Translations under genes and position numbers: made by a program
The notes under the pieces: model-generated
Database searches by the model: none
What the model saw: only the letters and a program-made list of their open reading frames with translations
What the model was told of the DNA's origin: nothing
Source of the DNA: Eimeria necatrix
Lineage: Eukaryota > Apicomplexa > Conoidasida > Eucoccidiorida > Eimeriidae
Assembly (NCBI RefSeq): GCF_000499385.1
Contig: NW_013654111.1
Span: 1 to 35,284 of the forward strand
Length of the DNA stretch: 35,284 bases
Reading direction: 5' to 3'
Shown here: piece by piece, positions 32,100-35,284 of the stretch
Position numbering within the stretch: the stretch's first letter is position 1
How the letters are laid out: each line of letters opens with the position of its first letter

Positions 32100-33800
32100 G
32101 GAGCAAAGTTCCTTAAACACGTTCTTCAATACGATCTTCCAACTATTCTACAAAGCTACTAAGTGGAAACGTTATTTATTTTAAAAAATATAATCTTGCG
32201 AAGCACACTCCTGTTTTTGCAGCTTATCTTCACGCAGGACTGCTTAATGTTGTGTAGTTCTCATGCGCAAAATCGATGTTCTTAGCTTGGTGCCCGATGT
32301 CTTGCCTAGCTGCACACAGCCTTTCTGTAGGGTCAATTTTGTCTCAGCCTGTGGCATTGAAGACGCAAATCACTACGTGCAAAAGCTCACAACATGAGAA
32401 GTGCTCAGGCATACTGTACCGGAGCCATTCCACCTAGCCAGCGGTGCATACCAAAACTCTACCGGCATATCGAGAAATTACTGCTTAATTTTTGTCTATA
32501 CGTACAAGCTGTGCAATTACAGGACTCCCCGATACTATATTAGCAGGATACTCACACAGACAATGCACAATGGGGTAATTATCGTGATGGATTAGGTCCC
32601 AATGTTCTCGAGCAGGCCAACATGAGCTCGTTAGGACTCAGTCCGGCACAACGCCTTTCTGCTCAAACCGAAACATGCTTTCCGCAAGTCACTAAAGTCC
32701 AGCTTGGGCAATATGGCTTACAAATCATCTACGTAACAGCGAAGATCCTGGATACGGCTCACTCTATGCGGTGGAATCATACACCATTATACCTTGCTCA
32801 TGCTTGCTGCAATATGTGCAGCGAGTTAATCTGCTGAGTCACTCACCAGCTGGGCGACGGCCACTTGCGAACAACGAAGACACTTTTAGCTTTGCTGAAG
32901 GCAAAGAAGCAGAAGACAGCGTGTATGCTATCACACGATGCACTTCAAATTCTGTCTACAGTAAATTTTGTGCGATACATAAGTGCAGATGGTCTGCAGG
33001 GACGTCTTAAAACGTTTCGCAGTTAGTTTCTGGAGAGTCCCGGAAACAAAATCACACGCACTCAAACGGAAGGACAAGCAGCTGGTTTCTTGCAACAAGA
33101 ATTTAAAAGCGTAGCATGTTTATCAGATCCCCACCATGCTTGCCTAAAATTTACCGAGCAAGCTTTCTTCCGTCTCGGTACTGCGCAGTCTCTTACGCCC
33201 CATGTAGAATTTGGCTGCAGAACAAATACGAAAAAGCTAGCAGCACTGTGAAGAACGTAACTCATTAAAAGACATGGAAGATAAGCCAATTTGGCTAGCA
33301 ACAGGCAGTAGCTCAACCCCTTCGCAAGTTGCACCCTACGGCTTCTTGTTCACAATATCGCCTGCACAGCGCGAATTGCACCGATCCATGATTTCACGCG
33401 TTGACATCACAGATGCGTCATTTGTTTCGTCACTCCAATGTGACTAAAAAACAAGGCTAACGGTTGCTGTACACACAGGCTGCAATGATGCAATGTCAAA
33501 CGAGCTTAGGGGCAACTCCGAAAAAACTGTTTGCTTAAAGCCAGACTGCCCCCCTACAAGACAAAAGGGGGAAGCAATACTAACTTATAAGAGATTATGC
33601 GCTTAGCATAGCAAACTTGCCTCCAATTCACTCGTAGCTAGGCCGCACATCGGCAAACTATTTCACCCGCTAAGGCATTAGCGAATGCCGCGTGCATTTA
33701 TAACCTTTCAATGCGTTTGCTACGCTACTGACGTAATTATGACGACTCGTGAGAACCAGATGCCAGGCAATTGAACCAAGCCATGCAGGCACAGTGACAA
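32100..33800. other. No gene recognised
   Basis: Only short frames below 95 codons are present. A hairpin of C and G runs lies at 33550-33571. I see no clear repeat family until the array that starts near 33.8 kb. Confidence 0.4.
33550..33571. other. CCCCCT/AGGGGG hairpin
   Basis: CCCCCT at 33550-33555 pairs with AGGGGG at 33566-33571 over a 10-nt A-rich loop; an extra C and A flank it. It is an unusually G/C-homopolymeric spot in this A-rich DNA. Confidence 0.35.
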
Positions 33801-33825
33801 CCGAACTACACGCCGTCAACGGATA

Positions 33826-33960
33826 CGTTGTCGTCGCCATTACATGAAAGAGTCAAGTCAAACAGCTCTAGCGGCTTCCTTATTCACGTATCATCTCCGA
33901 CTCACTTCCTGCAATCAACAATCAACAAGCGATTAGCCTTTGCTACTGAGAACAAAACTG
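33826..33960 (+). repeat. Family IV unit, degenerate outlier
   Basis: TCGCCATTACATGAAAGAG and GTCAAGTCA resemble the array stretch near 35191-35215. ACTTCCTGCAATCAACAATC then AACAAGCG resembles the CGTCCTGCAACCAGCAAGC...AAGCG core of later units. It is the leftmost recognisable trace of the array. Confidence 0.4.
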
Positions 33961-34159
33961 GAAGCATTGTAAATAATACTTCGCATGCTAGTTGTGAAAT
34001 TGCGTCTTCACTCTGGTACACCGAAATCCTACAGCACCAAACTGTTACACCCATTAAGACTGCAGCAAACATCGCCTACGATCAACAGCTGTGGATGTAC
34101 TTGCTACGATATCAAGGTACGTATGCTGCCCCGTCATTAGTGATAACACATCCCAACTA

Positions 34160-34404
34160 ATCCATGCAGTAGCTATGGTAAGCAAACTGCGAGCAGACGG
34201 CAGATGCATTGACGTTGCAATGACGTGAAAATAGTGACGCGGCATAGCCTGCACAGCTTCGCCTCATCCGCATTGCATTTCCAACGCACGTCCTGCAACA
34301 GCAAGTAGCAATATTAGGATTCTCGCCCCCTCAGCTTTTCAAACACGAAAGTCACCGCATTAGCTTTTCCATTCATAGTGGATCCTTTCTTGGCGCGCCT
34401 CTAC
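34160..34404 (+). repeat. Family IV unit 0 (with extra sequence)
   Basis: It contains CCAACGCACGTCCTGCAACA at 34281 and a GACGTTGCAATGACG stretch just before. The spacing to the next CCAACGCACG (34699) is 418 bp, about 133 bp more than the array period, so unit 0 carries an insertion or an extra partial unit. Confidence 0.6.
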
Positions 34405-34529
34405 GACATGAGCGCACTCATATTACCCCGTCAAAACTGCATGTCGCAGTATCAACTCAATACACGCATGCAAAATCGAGCCGCACATAAACTGCGAGTG
34501 CAACGCTTCATCCGCATAGTTCCAAAGCC

Positions 34530-35057
34530 ATGTCTCGACGGTGCTGCCTCGTCAAAGCAGAAAACAAACTGACTACCCCGATCAAAAGAAATAGTGTAAA
34601 ACCAACCACACGCCGGCAGCAAATGCACGGGCATCGCCACGGTGGAAAAATCCCAAGCCACAAGGCTTCTGTAGATTCTCCATATTCAAGCAGCATTTCC
34701 AACGCACGTCCTGCAACCAGCAAGCAGCAAGCGCTAAAAACTCGCCTACTCAGTTCCTCAAACAAAAACGTCCCGTTCCTCCACAGAAGGCACTGCCTTC
34801 TCGTCTCGGCGGGGTCCATGCACTCGTGCTGCCTCATCAAAACAAAATGCAAAATGGTTGCCCCGATCCAAAACCAACCGCACGCCGACAGCACATGCAA
34901 AGACGTTGCCACGATGGAAAACTACCACGCCACATCGCTTCTGCTGATTCCCGATTCAAGCAGCTCTTCCAACGCACGCCCTGCAACCAGCAAGCAACAA
35001 GCGCTAAACGCTCGCCGAATCAGTTCCCCAAACAAAAAACTTCTCTCTCTCGACTAA
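34530..35057 (+). CDS. Unrecognised 175-codon open frame made of two in-frame repeats
   Basis: ATG at 34530 and TAA at 35055-35057. The frame spans family IV units 1 and 2. Because the anchor spacing is 270 bp, it carries the peptide NARPATSKQQAL twice in the same frame, about 90 residues apart, with CCL(V/I)K-type starts of each repeat. The protein would be Ser-, Lys- and Gln-rich with no known domain, signal peptide or membrane segment. The minus strand has a competing 134-codon frame (34508-34912) with a hydrophobic stretch. No regulatory signal favours either. It could be a repeat-protein exon, but open frames arise easily in tandem arrays. Confidence 0.18.
   Translation: MSRRCCLVKAENKLTTPIKRNSVKPTTRRQQMHGHRHGGKIPSHKASVDSPYSSSISNARPATSKQQALKTRLLSSSNKNVPFLHRRHCLLVSAGSMHSCCLIKTKCKMVAPIQNQPHADSTCKDVATMENYHATSLLLIPDSSSSSNARPATSKQQALNARRISSPNKKLLSLD
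34541..34825 (+). repeat. Family IV unit 1
   Basis: The unit runs from GTGCTGCCTC (34541) to the next occurrence at 34826, a period of 285 bp. In order it holds the CTGCCTCGTCAAA word, CCAACCACACGCCGGCAGCA, a CGCCACGGTGG word, TTCAAGCAGC, then CCAACGCACGTCCTGCAACC and CAAGCAGCAAGCGCTAAA. Confidence 0.85.
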
Positions 35058-35095
35058 AGACACTGGATTCTCGTCTCGACAGTGTCCATGCACTC
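34826..35095 (+). repeat. Family IV unit 2
   Basis: It has the same order of words as unit 1: CTGCCTCATCAAA, CCAACCGCACGCCGACAGCA, GTTGCCACGATGG, TTCAAGCAGC, CCAACGCACGCCCTGCAACC and CAAGCAACAAGCGCTAAA. The distance between the CCAACGCACG anchors of units 1 and 2 is 270 bp, a multiple of three. Confidence 0.85.
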
Positions 35096-35284
35096 ATGCT
35101 GCCCCTTGTCAAGGCAGAATACAAAATGACCAACCCGATCCAAACAAATAATATACAACCAACCGCACGCTGACTGCGCAGGCTACGATATCGCCATGAC
35201 GAGGATCTGTCAAGCCACGTGGCTTCTGCAGATTCTCCTGATTCAAGCATTTTTCCAGCGCACGTCCTGCAAGCAATGCCCAAC
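35096..35284 (+). repeat. Family IV unit 3, cut by window edge
   Basis: It starts with ATGCTGCCCC at 35096 and repeats CCAACCGCACGCTGAC, ATCGCCATGACG, GTCAAGCCACGTGGCTTCTG, GATTCAAGCA and CCAGCGCACGTCCTGCAA (anchor at 35255). The window ends inside the unit, so the array extends further right. Confidence 0.85.

Noticed and set aside
34508..34912. Minus-strand frame with an apparent membrane segment over family IV
   Set aside because: T+G-rich strands yield Phe, Leu, Val and Cys runs automatically; the segment recurs only because the DNA is a tandem repeat.
1..35284. CRISPR array, bacterial operon or phage-like gene cluster
   Set aside because: Repeats here are hundreds to thousands of bases long and diverged, without regular short direct repeats with unique spacers, and gene density is far too low for a bacterial or phage genome.

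Overview
This window looks like eukaryotic, gene-poor DNA. There is no run of adjacent long open frames, no operon-like spacing and no recognisable tRNA or rRNA. The longest ATG-initiated open frame is 223 codons (6147-6818), and I recognise no protein family in any frame on either strand. A short interstitial block of the telomere-type heptamer TTTAGGG lies near 14.65-14.77 kb, beside a small CTG/CAG inverted repeat. TTTAGGG-type telomere repeats occur in coccidian apicomplexans and in plants and many algae. The pairing of telomere-like heptamers with CAG repeats is described for Eimeria, whose chromosomes alternate repeat-rich and feature-poor segments. An Eimeria-like coccidian is my best guess, at modest confidence.

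What the window holds is mostly old, strongly diverged repeats. (i) From 1.95 to 7.25 kb a unit of about 2.9-3.0 kb is present twice in tandem (family I), perhaps with a scrap of a third copy near 0.6-1.0 kb. (ii) At 14.59-14.77 kb is the telomere-like/CAG island. (iii) At 20.63-20.88 kb is a 123-bp direct duplication. (iv) From 23.94 to 27.25 kb I can align four consecutive copies of a 0.77-0.92 kb unit (family II: A, B, X, C). (v) Two inverted copies of one element face each other at 29.98-30.22 and 31.77-32.00 kb (family III) and share a perfect 24-nt run. (vi) From about 33.8 kb to the right edge runs a tandem array of units of about 270-285 bp (family IV), which leaves the window. The stretches 7.25-14.59, 14.78-18.4, 19.1-20.6, 20.9-23.9, 27.25-29.97 and 32.0-33.8 kb hold nothing I can name beyond short palindromes and weak open frames.

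The + strand is visibly rich in A and C over most of the window. It flips to G+T-rich in a few islands (about 18.4-19.05, 23.48-23.73 and 31.75-32.05 kb). One of these is exactly the inverted copy of family III, so composition appears to follow the orientation of the elements. Reading frames are partly kept between copies in families I-III, on both strands. This fits decayed coding elements or a pseudogene reservoir, but plain DNA homology would give the same picture. No gene is called with confidence; open frames are listed as low-confidence candidates.
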